Positions 9,583 through 19,048 of a DNA stretch of 64,000 nt are shown one piece after another. The stretch is from positions 18,593-82,592 of the forward strand of contig NZ_BAFT02000001.1 of assembly GCF_000308475.2 (NCBI RefSeq). The letters are read 5' to 3'. This DNA is from Nocardia brasiliensis NBRC 14402 (GTDB taxonomy: Bacteria; Actinomycetota; Actinomycetes; Mycobacteriales; Mycobacteriaceae). The position numbers and the translations under genes are program-made. Position 1 is the first letter of the stretch. Every line of letters starts with the position of its first letter. The notes under the pieces were generated by a model that saw nothing but the letters and a program-made list of their open reading frames with translations, was not told where the DNA came from and ran no database searches.

Positions 9583-10240
9583 CCGGGGCCACCTTCGCAG
9601 CTGCGTTCCACACGTCGAGACGCCAGCCGGGCTGGTCGATGCTCGGACCGTGGCTGCTGAGCTGCACCCAGCTGGTATTGGCCAGTCCGCCGAGGACCGG
9701 CCAGTTGGCTGGCGGCAGGTCGAGCAGCGCGGCCGTGAGGCCTGCGATCAGCCCGCCGTGCGCCACCAGGATGATAGTCCGGCCTGGCCAGTCCTGCCGC
9801 TCGACGAGTAATTCCCGCACGACCGGCAGCGCCCGTGCGCCGACCTCCAGCTTGGTCTCCCCGTTGGGCGGCCGAAAGCCGGGGTTACGACGCCATTCCA
9901 GGCGCGCGCCGGGGTAGTCGGCGTCCACCTCCAGATGCGTCAGGCCTTCCCAGTCACCGAGATCGGTTTCGCGTAGCCGCTGATCGGGCACCACACCCAG
10001 GGCGGTGTGCTCGGCGAGCGCGGACGCGGTGTCGAAGGCGCGGCGCAGATCCGACGAGACGATGGCGATGGCATTGCGGGAAACGAGTTCGCGCGCAGCT
10101 TCTTTCGCCTGCCTGCGACCGAGTTCGGTGAGATCGGTGTCGATCTGCCCCTGCATCCGGTCGGCGGCGTTCCATTCGGTCTGCCCGTGGCGCAACAGGA
10201 TCAACGTGCGCACGCTGGCATATTTGTTCACGACTGCCAC
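9572..10240 (-). CDS. gpgP: Histidine phosphatase, glucosyl-3-phosphoglycerate phosphatase-like
   Basis: A 222-residue phosphoglycerate-mutase-fold protein with the RHG motif [10 protein letters not shown] near residue 15, [11 protein letters not shown], a catalytic Glu in [12 protein letters not shown] and the second His in [11 protein letters not shown]. Its neighbours indicate GpgP (Rv2419c), which dephosphorylates glucosyl-3-phosphoglycerate in the same pathway as OctT. The start is GTG 10240; a later GTG at 10231 is also possible. The 3' end overlaps octT by 11 bases. Confidence 0.85.
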   Translation of the reverse strand: MAVVNKYASVRTLILLRHGQTEWNAADRMQGQIDTDLTELGRRQAKEAARELVSRNAIAIVSSDLRRAFDTASALAEHTALGVVPDQRLRETDLGDWEGLTHLEVDADYPGARLEWRRNPGFRPPNGETKLEVGARALPVVRELLVERQDWPGRTIILVAHGGLIAGLTAALLDLPPANWPVLGGLANTSWVQLSSHGPSIDQPGWRLDVWNAAAKVAPDVL

Positions 10241-10258
10241 CCGGCTACTCCCCCTCGT

Positions 10259-10675
10259 TCACTCGGCGTCGCTGTCCGCGTCACCGTTCACCGCCGCGGG
10301 CCGGTTCTCCGGCGCGCCGATGCCGTCCACCGGCACCACCGGGCAGTCTTTCCACAACCGTTCCAGCGCATAGAAATTGCGCTCGTCGTTGTGCTGGATG
10401 TGCACCACGACGTCGACGTAGTCGAGCAGCGCCCAGCGCCCCTCCCTGGTGCCTTCGCGCCGCACCGGCTTGTGCCCGGCTTCGCGCAGCTTCTCCTCGA
10501 CGTTGTCGACGATGGCGTTCACCTGGCGCTCGTTCGGCGCGGAGGCGATGACGAAGCAGTCGGTGATCACCAGCTGTTCCGACACGTCGAGCACCACGAC
10601 GTCGGTGGCCAGCTTCTCGTCCGCCGCCAGCGCAGCAACCTGCGCGATCTCGACCGACTCGACCGATGCCGTCAT
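10259..10675 (-). CDS. rsfS: Ribosome silencing factor RsfS
   Basis: A 138-residue RsfS/YbeB/DUF143 protein: VVVLDVSEQLVITDCFVIAS, ERQVNAIVDNVEEKLR and WALLDYVDVVVHIQ are the family core. It binds L14 on the large ribosomal subunit and blocks subunit joining under poor nutrition. A C-terminal tail of about 25 residues is low-complexity. It sits between nadD and gpgP as in mycobacteria. Confidence 0.93.
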   Translation of the reverse strand: MTASVESVEIAQVAALAADEKLATDVVVLDVSEQLVITDCFVIASAPNERQVNAIVDNVEEKLREAGHKPVRREGTREGRWALLDYVDVVVHIQHNDERNFYALERLWKDCPVVPVDGIGAPENRPAAVNGDADSDAE

Positions 10676-10701
10676 GCCCGCCCCTCGCTACGCATTTTCA
10701 C

Positions 10702-11343
10702 TCAGCTACCTTCCGCTTCTGCGGCCTCGTACAGGTGCCGCTTCGATATGTACTGCACCACGCCATCGGGGACGAGGTACCACACCGGCCGGTTCTCGGC
10801 GGCGCGGCGACGGCATTCGCTCGACGAGATCGCCAGCGCGGGGATTTCGATCATGGTCACCGCGTCGGCCGGCAGGTCGCGCAGATGCTCTTCGAGATGA
10901 TCGGTATTCAGCTCATACCCCGGACGGCTCACCCCGACAAACCTCGCCAGTTCGAACAGTTCCGCCCAATCCTGCCATGTCAGGATGTTGGCCAGCGCAT
11001 CCGCTCCGGTGATGAAGAACAGCTCGGCGTCGGGATGCTTGCTGCGCATCTCGCGCAGGGTGTCGACGGTGTAGGTGACTTTCTCCCGATCGATGTCCGC
11101 GCGACTGACCGAGAAGCTCGGGTTGGAGGCGGTCGCGATCACGGTCATCAGGTAGCGGTCCTCGGCGGGGCTGACCTGTTTGTCCGCCTTCTGCCACGGC
11201 TGACCGGTGGGAACGAAGATCACCTCGTCGAGGTCGAACCGGTCGGCGACCTCGCTGGCGGCGACCAGGTGACCGTGGTGGATGGGGTCGAAGGTGCCGC
11301 CCATCACACCCAGTTTGCGGCCGCGCCGGCCTGTCTCTTGCAT
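10702..11343 (-). CDS. nadD: Nicotinate-nucleotide adenylyltransferase
   Basis: A 213-residue protein starting at ATG 11343 ([16 protein letters not shown]). It has the nucleotidyltransferase motif [11 protein letters not shown] and the C-terminal [12 protein letters not shown] signature. NadD makes nicotinic acid adenine dinucleotide from ATP and nicotinate mononucleotide for NAD synthesis. The frame is open to 11415, but that extension has no family residues, so I use the internal ATG. It is the first gene of the nadD-rsfS-gpgP-octT-degV block. Confidence 0.94.
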   Translation of the reverse strand: MQETGRRGRKLGVMGGTFDPIHHGHLVAASEVADRFDLDEVIFVPTGQPWQKADKQVSPAEDRYLMTVIATASNPSFSVSRADIDREKVTYTVDTLREMRSKHPDAELFFITGADALANILTWQDWAELFELARFVGVSRPGYELNTDHLEEHLRDLPADAVTMIEIPALAISSSECRRRAAENRPVWYLVPDGVVQYISKRHLYEAAEAEGS

Positions 11344-11402
11344 GAGTGCCGAGCTTAACCGGTCGGCTGCCGGTCGACGGGGGCGGTAAGCCGCCGGACA
11401 GG

Positions 11403-11428
11403 CGGCTGCGGGCAACCGCCCGCAGCCG
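11403..11428 (-). terminator. Perfect 11-bp hairpin after the TPR gene
   Basis: CGGCTGCGGGC at 11403-11413 pairs with 11418-11428 around an AACC loop (GGTT on the minus strand). It lies just past the TPR gene stop and before nadD, and fits a T-poor actinobacterial terminator. Confidence 0.55.
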
Positions 11429-11430
11429 TG

Positions 11431-13437
11431 CTATTCGGCGGATGCTTCCCCGTCCAGCATTTCGTCCAGCTGCCTGCGCGTCTCCGCGAGTTCGTCGCTC
11501 ACCTCCGCGCTCGGGGCGGCCTGCTCGAGCTCCGCGATCAGCGCGTGCATCGCCCGGAACCACGGCCGGTCCGGTTCGGCGCCGTAGCCCCACAGCTGCA
11601 ACCAGGCCGCGGAGCGCACGCACTTGGTCCGCGACACCACCTCGCCGAGTTCGCCGAACAGTTCGGCGGCACGCAGATACGCCGCCAGCGCCTCCTCGGG
11701 GCGTTCGCAGTAGTCCAGCGCCGTCGCGGCGGACCAGGCCAGCTCCGCGTGCAGCGCGCGGCGTTCCGGATCACGCTCCACCAGCCGGGCGCCCTCGGCG
11801 AACTGGCGCGCGGCCTCCTCGTGCCGGTGCAACGCCTTCAGCGATGCCCCGAACTGCGCGCGCACGGTGGCCAGCTCGGCGGCCGGATAGGGCACGTCGG
11901 CCGCCATGGCTTCCTCGAACAGCGCGACGGCCTCGCCGTGCCGGGCCGCCCGGTGGAAGGCGCGCGCCGCGATCACCGTGTGATGCAGCAGATCCGGTTC
12001 GGACAGTCCCTCCCAGCGCGCGCCCGCGCGCACCGCCGCGTCGGCCAGGTCCAATTCGCGACCGCGTTGTCCGGCCAGGGCGATGACGAGCTGCGAACTG
12101 AGCCGGGCCAGATGCTCGGCCGGCAATACCGCGACACCGATCGCCAGCGCCTCGCGCAGATGCCCTTCGGCCGCGGCCGGCGCGGCGGCGAGTTCCGCGG
12201 TGCCGAGTTCGGCGAGGCGCAGCGCCTCGGCCCGGCGGTCGTCGGCCGAGCTGCCCGCCCATTCCGCGGCGACCACCGTGCGTTCGACGCAGTCCGCGGC
12301 GGCGATCTCGTCCACCGCGGCACGCACGCTGACGACTTCGAGCTGCTTGCTGCGCAGTCCGAGCGGCAGCCGTTCCACCAGTGGTTGCGCGGCCAACCGC
12401 GCGGCGATCCGGGTGCTCACCGCGGTGTTGCCGTTGCGCAGGTCGTACCGGGTGCACAGGCCGGCGATCTCCGTATCGAGTTCGGCCAGCAGCGAATACG
12501 CGGTACCCCCGCCGATGGGCAGATAGCCCAGACCCAGCGTTTGCAATCGGCGCAGCAGGACGCTCACGCCGGTGATGAACGCGAGCCGCGCGCCCACGTC
12601 CGCACCGGGCTCGGTGAGCCAGCGGGCGTGCTCGGCGAGAATCTCCAGCCCGCGCCCCTCGTTCCCGGTGAGCGCGCAGAATTCGATGTGCTGGGCCACC
12701 GACGGCCGCAGGCTGTCGCTGTGCCGTACCAGCGGATACCCCGTCAGGTGCGCTCCCCGCGCCTCGGCGATGCGCCCGGTGCGCAGCAGCGGCAGCAGCG
12801 CCTGCGCCAGCACCCGGTGCGGCTCCTCGCTACAGCTGTGCGCGCCGTCGAGCACCGACTGCCAGTGCGCGAGCGCGGCCTCGTCGTCGCCGAGAGCCGC
12901 ACTGCCGGTACCCCATTCGTTGCGTTCGCACGCTTCGCAGTCGGACATGCCATCGCGAGGCGCGGCCATGGCCTGCTCGTGCAGCCGGGCGCCCTGCTCG
13001 GCATCGCCGAGCTTGCGGGCCAGCTCGCCCCGCAGCGCGAACACCGGTCGCAGACTGTAACCTCGCTGCCGGTACCGATTTTCGAGCTCTTCGAACCAGC
13101 GGTGCACGGTCGGCAGCGGGATCGCCGGATTGTCGATCAGCCCCCAGGTCATCCATTTCAGGTACCAGTGCACCGAATACGTCAGCGGGCCCAGCTCGGC
13201 CGGGTACTGGTCGTAGATCTGCAACAGTCGGCCGTAGGCGACCGGCGCGAGGTCGCGCTCGCTCGCGTAGGCGTACGACTCGGCCAGCTCCAGCAGCACC
13301 CGTCCTTCGAGGTGCCGGTCGGCGGCCGATTTGGCCGCTGCCGCAAGCGTTTCCAGCCGTTCGACGCGAATCCGGCCGTGCGGCAACGAATAGACCTGCG
13401 CCAGCGCGTCCTTGATCTCGGCGGTGTCCACGTTCAC
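11431..13437 (-). CDS. TPR-repeat protein coupled to the HSP90-family gene
   Basis: A 668-residue, almost entirely alpha-helical protein with many tetratricopeptide-like units, for example HLEGRVLLELAESYAYAS, AEQGARLHEQAMAAP, AARHGEAVALFEEAMAA and RPEEALAAYLRAAELFGEL. No signal peptide or membrane segment is seen. A conserved-looking CEACERNEW cluster lies near residue 170. The start is GTG 13437, which overlaps the HSP90 stop by four bases (GTGA), so the two proteins are translationally coupled. TPR proteins are well-known HSP90 partners in eukaryotes, so a co-chaperone or client-adaptor role is a reasonable inference but not shown. Confidence 0.75.
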   Translation of the reverse strand: MNVDTAEIKDALAQVYSLPHGRIRVERLETLAAAAKSAADRHLEGRVLLELAESYAYASERDLAPVAYGRLLQIYDQYPAELGPLTYSVHWYLKWMTWGLIDNPAIPLPTVHRWFEELENRYRQRGYSLRPVFALRGELARKLGDAEQGARLHEQAMAAPRDGMSDCEACERNEWGTGSAALGDDEAALAHWQSVLDGAHSCSEEPHRVLAQALLPLLRTGRIAEARGAHLTGYPLVRHSDSLRPSVAQHIEFCALTGNEGRGLEILAEHARWLTEPGADVGARLAFITGVSVLLRRLQTLGLGYLPIGGGTAYSLLAELDTEIAGLCTRYDLRNGNTAVSTRIAARLAAQPLVERLPLGLRSKQLEVVSVRAAVDEIAAADCVERTVVAAEWAGSSADDRRAEALRLAELGTAELAAAPAAAEGHLREALAIGVAVLPAEHLARLSSQLVIALAGQRGRELDLADAAVRAGARWEGLSEPDLLHHTVIAARAFHRAARHGEAVALFEEAMAADVPYPAAELATVRAQFGASLKALHRHEEAARQFAEGARLVERDPERRALHAELAWSAATALDYCERPEEALAAYLRAAELFGELGEVVSRTKCVRSAAWLQLWGYGAEPDRPWFRAMHALIAELEQAAPSAEVSDELAETRRQLDEMLDGEASAE

Positions 13438-15284
13438 TCCGTCTCGTCGCCGGTGCCGGTGGCACGACGCGTTGCCCAGCTGAGGAATTCGCCGAAGGCG
13501 CGGTTGAGCAGCGCGGTGTCGGCGGGGCGCAGCGGGCGGTGGGTCATCAGCAGGGCCTGGCCGTACAGCGATTCCACCGCGGTCTTCAGGAACGCGGGGT
13601 CGCTGATCCGGGACAACCTGCGCACGATCGGGCTGTGGTGGTTCAGCACCAGCTGAGCGCGCGGTGCGGCGGCATCGAGCGCGCCGAGGATCTCCGACCA
13701 CAGCTCGTCCGCGCCGAGCGCGGTCTCGGCCCTGGTGCGTTCGTTGCGCGCGGCCCGGCCGTCCAGGTACAGCGCGGGCACCGAAAGCGGATGGAAGGCA
13801 CGCAGAATCACGTCGCAGGACAGGGGATCGAGCACTGCGCGGGCCGTGGTCAGCACCGGGGTCAAGGCCAGTTCCTCGGCCGGGTCGACCGGATCGAGCG
13901 CCGCCGTAAGGGTATTCACGTCGAGGTCGACCACCTCGACATCGGGGAGTAGTCGCGGTAGCAACGCCACCAGCTCCCGGTCGTAGGCGTAGCCGCCGTT
14001 GACGATGCCGATGCCCTGCGCGGCCGCGGTCGCGGCCACCTGACGGAACTCCTCCACCGTCGAGGTGATCCGGATGACCGGGTGGTTGCGCGCGAAATCG
14101 GCGAGCGGCACCCGGCCGTCGGTGGTCTCGAAGTGCAAGTGCGGCAGCATGATCCGGAAGAGTGCGGGCGAATGCCGGGCCATCGCCTTGACCCCGAGCG
14201 CGTGCACCGCGAGGAACGCGGCCAGCCGTTGCGGCTGCTCGGCGGCGATCTCGGTGAGCCAGTCGCGCACCCGATCGCCGAGCACCTCGCGGATGATGGC
14301 GAGCCGCTCGTCCTCGTAGAGCCCCTCGCGGGAGGCGGTCGGCCGCAACGAGTCGGTGTCGATCACGCAGCGCACGAAGAACGCCCAGTCCGGCAGCAGG
14401 CCGCGGACGGCGTCACCGAGCAGCATCCCCTTCAGGTAGACCCGGTGCGCACTGCTTTCGGCCGGATTACCCGGCTGGGCAAGGACATACGCGACACCGG
14501 TGACCCCCGCGAGCTCCGCGTCCAGGTCGATCACGTCCAGCGGCGCGAAACCGAGTGTGCGCTCACCGAATTCGAGCAGCGCCGCCCGGCGCTCGGCCTG
14601 GGACGGATAGTCGCGATGCCACACCGCGGGTCCGTCGGTGACCGGCACGATGATGCCGTCGGATTCGACCGTCACCGCATACGGCAGCAGCGAACCGAAT
14701 TCGCGGGCGAGTTCGATCACCCGGCGCGGCGCGAACCACGACTCGGCGCCCGCCCGCGGGGTGAGCCGCACCGTCGTGCCCGGCTCGGGATAGACCTTCG
14801 GTTCCAGCACGCGCACCGAATAGGTGCCGTCGGCGGCGGCCAGCCATTCGACCGGCGGGGCGGCGGGGTCGGCGGCGGAACGGGTGACCACCTGGATCGT
14901 CTCGGCCACCGTGAAGCAGGCCAGCAGACCGATCCCGAACTGCCCGAGGAACTCGCGACGCGCACCCTCGATCTCGTCCCGTTTCGAGGAGCGGCCGATG
15001 GTGGCCAGGAAGCGGTGCACGTCCGCCTCGGTCAGCCCCACCCCAGGATCGGCGATCCGCAGGCCGCGCTCGTCGACACTGATCCGAATCGCGGTGGGCG
15101 CCAGCCGGTCTCGCGCGGCCCGCGCGGTGACGGCGTCCACCGCGTTCTGCAACAGCTCGCGCAGATAGACGCGCGGGCTCGAGTACAAGTGGTGCGACAG
15201 TAAATCGACGATCCCCCGTAGATCCACCTGGAACGCATAACTGTCCGCCACCGCCGCCGCCCCGTTCGGCGTTCTTTCCACCAT
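13434..15284 (-). CDS. HSP90 family protein (short actinobacterial HtpG relative)
   Basis: A 616-residue protein with the GHKL ATPase boxes near the N-terminus: YLRELLQNAVDA (Glu and Asn), GLRIADPGVGLT and FLGQFGIGLLACF. A middle domain follows (RVYLKGMLLGDAV, VIDTDSLRPTASREGL). This matches the short HSP90 family found in actinobacteria next to TPR genes rather than canonical HtpG. ATG 15284 precedes the family start by about 14 residues. It follows the VWA gene by 63 bases and overlaps the TPR gene, so it sits inside a MoxR-VWA-HSP90-TPR cassette. Substrates are unknown. Confidence 0.88.
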   Translation of the reverse strand: MVERTPNGAAAVADSYAFQVDLRGIVDLLSHHLYSSPRVYLRELLQNAVDAVTARAARDRLAPTAIRISVDERGLRIADPGVGLTEADVHRFLATIGRSSKRDEIEGARREFLGQFGIGLLACFTVAETIQVVTRSAADPAAPPVEWLAAADGTYSVRVLEPKVYPEPGTTVRLTPRAGAESWFAPRRVIELAREFGSLLPYAVTVESDGIIVPVTDGPAVWHRDYPSQAERRAALLEFGERTLGFAPLDVIDLDAELAGVTGVAYVLAQPGNPAESSAHRVYLKGMLLGDAVRGLLPDWAFFVRCVIDTDSLRPTASREGLYEDERLAIIREVLGDRVRDWLTEIAAEQPQRLAAFLAVHALGVKAMARHSPALFRIMLPHLHFETTDGRVPLADFARNHPVIRITSTVEEFRQVAATAAAQGIGIVNGGYAYDRELVALLPRLLPDVEVVDLDVNTLTAALDPVDPAEELALTPVLTTARAVLDPLSCDVILRAFHPLSVPALYLDGRAARNERTRAETALGADELWSEILGALDAAAPRAQLVLNHHSPIVRRLSRISDPAFLKTAVESLYGQALLMTHRPLRPADTALLNRAFGEFLSWATRRATGTGDETE

Positions 15285-15347
15285 GGCTGGCGATCCTGCC
15301 CGAACGGCCCAATGGTTCTCTTAACGATCGCTGATGGCGGCGGATCG

Positions 15348-16775
15348 TTACACCGGGAGCAGGCGTGATACCACCGCGGTCAGCTGCCGGGCCGAGCGGC
15401 ATTCGTGCATCTCGATGACGTCCTGGTACTTGTCGGCGGCCGAATCGCCCGACCCCCAGTTGGTGCGCATCTCCGGATTGAGCCAGTGCGCGTGTTTAGC
15501 GGTGCGCACGAGCGACCGCAGCGTCTCCAGGTCGGGATCGCGGTAGTTGGTGCGCGCGTCGCCGAGGATCAGCAGCGAACTGCGCGCGGTGACCGCGTCG
15601 GGATAGTTCCGGGCGAAGCCGGCGAGCGCGTTGCCGTAATCGGAATGCCCGTCCATGCCGACGACGCCGGCCTCGGTGAAGATCCGCGCCATCGCCTTGT
15701 CCAGCTGGGTGCGCGGATCGAAGAACCGGGTCACCTCGTCGGTCTGATCGACGAACGCGAAAATCCTTACCCGCGAGAACTGTTCACGCAACGCGCTGAC
15801 CAACAACAGAGTGAAATTGCTGAAGCCGGCCACCGAGCCGGACACATCGCACAGCAGCACCAGCTCGGGCCGACCGGGCCGCGGCTTGCGGTTCACCAGA
15901 TCGATCGGCACACCGCCGGTGGACATCGACTTGCGCAGCGTCTTGCGCAAATCGATCTCGCCGCGCCGGGAGTGCCTGCGCCGCACCGCGAGTCGCGAGG
16001 CAAGAATGCGAGCCAGCCGCTGCGTGCTGCGCCGCATCTCGGCGAGCTCGGATTCGGAGGCGCGCAGGAAGTCGACGTCCTCGGATTGCCGTGCGACGCC
16101 ATAACTGGCGACGCGCTCGCGACCGATCCGCTCGGCCACCCGCCGCCGGGTCTCGGCCTCCACCGACGCGCGGAACCCGTCGATGCGCCCGCGGGCGGTG
16201 CGCCGGGCGATCTCGGTGTCGAACGGGCTGACGTCGGGTCCGGCCGCGAGCCCGGCCAGGATCTTGGCCAGCAAGGTCTGCGGCTGAACGTCTTTCAAGG
16301 CCTGATAGGCCGAGAACGAGGAACCGCTGGCGGACTGGTACTGACCGAGTTGATCGACGAGCTGGGCGGCGAGCGCTTCCAGTCTCGCCTCGGCCGACTC
16401 CTCGGTCAGCAACTGCGCGAGCAACTCGCGCAGCGCCGCGATATCCACCTCGCCCGCCGCGTTGCGCGGGATCTCGACCTCGTCACGCGCGGCGGTGCGC
16501 TCCCCCAGCGCGACCGGGAACCACAGATCGAACAGCCCGTCGAACGTCGCGCGGTGCGTGGTCCGGCGCAGCAGGGCGCAGGCGAGACCTTCGCGCAGCA
16601 CGTCACGGTCGAGCAGGTCGAGCACGGTGACCACGCGACCCGCGTCCACCGTCTCCGACGGACCCACCGGGATGCCGCGTTCGCGCAGCGCCTCGACGAA
16701 CCCGACCAGGTGGCCGGGCAGTCCGTGCGGCGCGTGCAACTCGGGTTCCGGCGCGGGCAGCGATCGCGCGGGCAT
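15348..16775 (-). CDS. VWA-domain protein, CoxE-like
   Basis: A 475-residue protein. The N-terminal half is helical (GLPGHLVGFVEALRERGIPV) and the C-terminal half is a von Willebrand A domain with an intact MIDAS, LLCDVSGSVAGFSNF, then FVDQTDEVTRFFDPR and GHSDYGNALAGF. CoxE-type VWA proteins pair with MoxR/CoxD ATPases to assemble or activate metalloenzymes or complexes. The MoxR gene is three bases upstream on the same strand, the standard arrangement. No CO dehydrogenase genes are present, so the target is open. Confidence 0.85.
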   Translation of the reverse strand: MPARSLPAPEPELHAPHGLPGHLVGFVEALRERGIPVGPSETVDAGRVVTVLDLLDRDVLREGLACALLRRTTHRATFDGLFDLWFPVALGERTAARDEVEIPRNAAGEVDIAALRELLAQLLTEESAEARLEALAAQLVDQLGQYQSASGSSFSAYQALKDVQPQTLLAKILAGLAAGPDVSPFDTEIARRTARGRIDGFRASVEAETRRRVAERIGRERVASYGVARQSEDVDFLRASESELAEMRRSTQRLARILASRLAVRRRHSRRGEIDLRKTLRKSMSTGGVPIDLVNRKPRPGRPELVLLCDVSGSVAGFSNFTLLLVSALREQFSRVRIFAFVDQTDEVTRFFDPRTQLDKAMARIFTEAGVVGMDGHSDYGNALAGFARNYPDAVTARSSLLILGDARTNYRDPDLETLRSLVRTAKHAHWLNPEMRTNWGSGDSAADKYQDVIEMHECRSARQLTAVVSRLLPV

Positions 16776-16778
16776 CGG

Positions 16779-17663
16779 TCAGGCCAGCTTCAGCTCGGCC
16801 AGCGCGCGCTGGTGATCGCTCTGGTGTTTGAGCACCACGCCGAGCGTGGCGCGCACCGTGGTGTCGTCCAGATCGTGCAGGCCGAGCGCGAGCAGTGTGC
16901 GGCCCCAGTCGATCGATTCGGCCACCGAGGGCAGCTTCTTCAGCTGCATCCCGCGCAGCACGTGCACGATCCGCACCAATTGGGCGGCGACGGCGGCGGA
17001 CAGCTCCGGCACCCGGCTGGCCAGGATGCGGCGTTCCAGTTCCTCGTCCGGGAAATCCAGGTGCAGATACAGGCAGCGCCGCTTGAGCGCCTCGGACAGT
17101 TCGCGGGTGGCGTTGGAGGTGAGTACCACGAACGGCTTGCGGCTCGCGGTGATGGTGCCCAGTTCCGGCACGGTCACCGCGAAATCGCTGAGCACCTCGA
17201 GCAGCAGACCCTCGATCTCGACATCGGCCTTGTCGGTCTCATCGATCAGCAGCACCGTGGGCTCGCTGCGGCGGATCGCGGTGAGCAACGGCCGCGACAG
17301 CAGGAACTCCTCGGTGAAGACGTCGGCTTTCGTTTCTTCCCAGTCGTTTTCGCTGGACGCCTGGATACGCAGGATCTGTTTGGCGTGATTCCACTCGTAC
17401 AGCGCGCGGGCCTCGTCGACCCCTTCGTAGCACTGGAGGCGGACCAGCTCCGCGGCGGAGGTCTGCGCGACCGCGCGCGCCAGCTCGGTCTTGCCGACGC
17501 CCGCCGGACCCTCGATGAGCAGCGGTTTCCCCAGCCGATCGGCGAGGAACACCGAGGTGGCCGTGGCCTTGTCGGCGAGATAGCCCGTTTCGGCGAGCCG
17601 ATCGATCACATCCTCGACCGAGGTGAAAATCGGCTCCTGGGGCGTCTCGGGAATGGGGGCCAC
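16779..17663 (-). CDS. MoxR family AAA+ ATPase
   Basis: A 294-residue AAA+ protein with Walker A EGPAGVGKTELA near residue 60, Walker B TVLLIDETDKAD, sensor VVLTSNATRELSE and an arginine-finger region in LKRRCLYLHLDFPD. The GTG at 17663 has a good ribosome site (GAAGGAAGG) upstream, which decides the start. MoxR ATPases act as chaperones with VWA partners. It is the first gene of the MoxR-VWA-HSP90-TPR cassette, 52 bases downstream of proA. Confidence 0.88.
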   Translation of the reverse strand: MAPIPETPQEPIFTSVEDVIDRLAETGYLADKATATSVFLADRLGKPLLIEGPAGVGKTELARAVAQTSAAELVRLQCYEGVDEARALYEWNHAKQILRIQASSENDWEETKADVFTEEFLLSRPLLTAIRRSEPTVLLIDETDKADVEIEGLLLEVLSDFAVTVPELGTITASRKPFVVLTSNATRELSEALKRRCLYLHLDFPDEELERRILASRVPELSAAVAAQLVRIVHVLRGMQLKKLPSVAESIDWGRTLLALGLHDLDDTTVRATLGVVLKHQSDHQRALAELKLA

Positions 17664-17682
17664 GTGCAGTCCTTCCTTCGGA

Positions 17683-17708
17683 GGCGAGCGGAATGCGGAC
17701 CGCTCGCC
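17683..17708 (-). terminator. Hairpin between proA and moxR
   Basis: GGCGAGCGG at 17683-17691 pairs with 17700-17708 across an eight-base loop, just after the proA stop. It could attenuate read-through from proA into the MoxR cassette. No T-run is present. Confidence 0.4.
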
Positions 17709-17715
17709 CCTCTAC

Positions 17716-18981
17716 TTATACGGGCCGAATCTGGCCCTCGCCCCACACGATCCACTTGGTGGAGGTCAGCTCCGGTAGCGCCATCGGGCCGCGGGCGTGC
17801 AGCTTCTGGGTCGAGATGCCGATTTCGGCGCCGAAGCCGAACTGCTCGCCGTCGGTGAACGCGGTGGACGCGTTCACCATCACGGCCGCGGCGTCGACCC
17901 GGCTGGTGAATTCGCGGGCCGCGGCGATCTCGCCGGTGACGATGGCTTCGGTGTGCCCGGTGCCCCAGGTGTTGATGTGGTCGATGGCCGCGTCCAGGCC
18001 GTCCACCACCTTGAGCGCGATGTCGAGGGTGAGGTACTCCTCGCCCCAGTCCTTGTCGTTCGCCGGCACCAACCCGGGCAGGTCGCCGTGCACGGTGACG
18101 CCGTGCCGCTCCAGCGCCTCGATCAGCTTCGGCACCGCGGTAGTGGCGATGGCGTCGTCGATGAGGACGGTCTCGGCGGCATTGCAGACGCTCGGCCGGC
18201 GGGTCTTGGCGTTGAGCAGGATCTGCTCGGCCATGTCCAGGTCGGCGCCGGCGTGCACGTAGACGTGGCAGTTGCCGGTGCCGGTCTCGATGGTCGGCAC
18301 CTGCGCGTCCCGGACCACCGCGTTGATCAGGCCCGCGCCGCCGCGCGGGATGACTACGTCGACCAGGCCGCGGGCCTGGATCAGATGGGTGACGCTGGAC
18401 CGGTCCGCGCTGGGCAGCAGCTGCACGGCGTCGGCCGGAATGCCTTGTGCGACAAGCGCGTCCCGCAGGACGGTGACCAGAGCGGCATTGGAGTGCGCCG
18501 CCGAGGACGAGCCGCGCAGCAGCGCCGCGTTGCCGGACTTGAGGGTGAGGCCGAAGGCGTCCACCGTCACGTTCGGCCTGGCCTCGTAGACCATGCCGAC
18601 CACGCCGAGCGGCACCCGGACCTGCCGGGTCTCCAGACCGTTGGGCAGCACCGAGCCGCGCACCACGGTCCCGACCGGGTCGGGCAGCCCCGCCACCTGG
18701 CGCAGGCCGGAGGCGATGCCGTCGATCCGGGACTTCGTCAACCGCAACCGGTCCAGCAGCGAATCCTCGGTGCCCGCGGATTTCGCCGCCATCAGGTCCT
18801 CGGCGTTGGCATCGAGGACGGTGTCGGCCGCCGCGAGCAGTGCGTCGGCGGCCGCGTGCAGCGCCTCGTTCTTCTGCGCCGTGGTCAGCTGGGCGAGCAC
18901 CCGCGACGCGACCCGAGCCTTGCGCGCGGCCTCGTGCACCACCTCGCGGACATCCACATCGGACGCCGTTTCTACCGTCAT
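17716..18981 (-). CDS. proA: Glutamate-5-semialdehyde dehydrogenase
   Basis: A 421-residue gamma-glutamyl phosphate reductase: [31 protein letters not shown], the catalytic Cys in [12 protein letters not shown] and [11 protein letters not shown] near the C-terminus. It reduces gamma-glutamyl phosphate to the semialdehyde in proline synthesis. The partner gene proB is at 58072, about 39 kb away on the same strand. ATG 18981 is used; rbsK diverges 67 bases upstream. Confidence 0.95.
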   Translation of the reverse strand: MTVETASDVDVREVVHEAARKARVASRVLAQLTTAQKNEALHAAADALLAAADTVLDANAEDLMAAKSAGTEDSLLDRLRLTKSRIDGIASGLRQVAGLPDPVGTVVRGSVLPNGLETRQVRVPLGVVGMVYEARPNVTVDAFGLTLKSGNAALLRGSSSAAHSNAALVTVLRDALVAQGIPADAVQLLPSADRSSVTHLIQARGLVDVVIPRGGAGLINAVVRDAQVPTIETGTGNCHVYVHAGADLDMAEQILLNAKTRRPSVCNAAETVLIDDAIATTAVPKLIEALERHGVTVHGDLPGLVPANDKDWGEEYLTLDIALKVVDGLDAAIDHINTWGTGHTEAIVTGEIAAAREFTSRVDAAAVMVNASTAFTDGEQFGFGAEIGISTQKLHARGPMALPELTSTKWIVWGEGQIRPV

Positions 18982-19048
18982 GGCTACAGCCTACTGACCC
19001 GGTCCAGGGCGAATCCCACCGCTCGGCGCGACCGCCTAGCCTCGACGC

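Noticed and set aside
8022..9917. Long Arg-rich plus-strand frame opposite degV/octT/gpgP
   Set aside because: Composition is typical of an antisense shadow; the minus strand holds three motif-supported genes.
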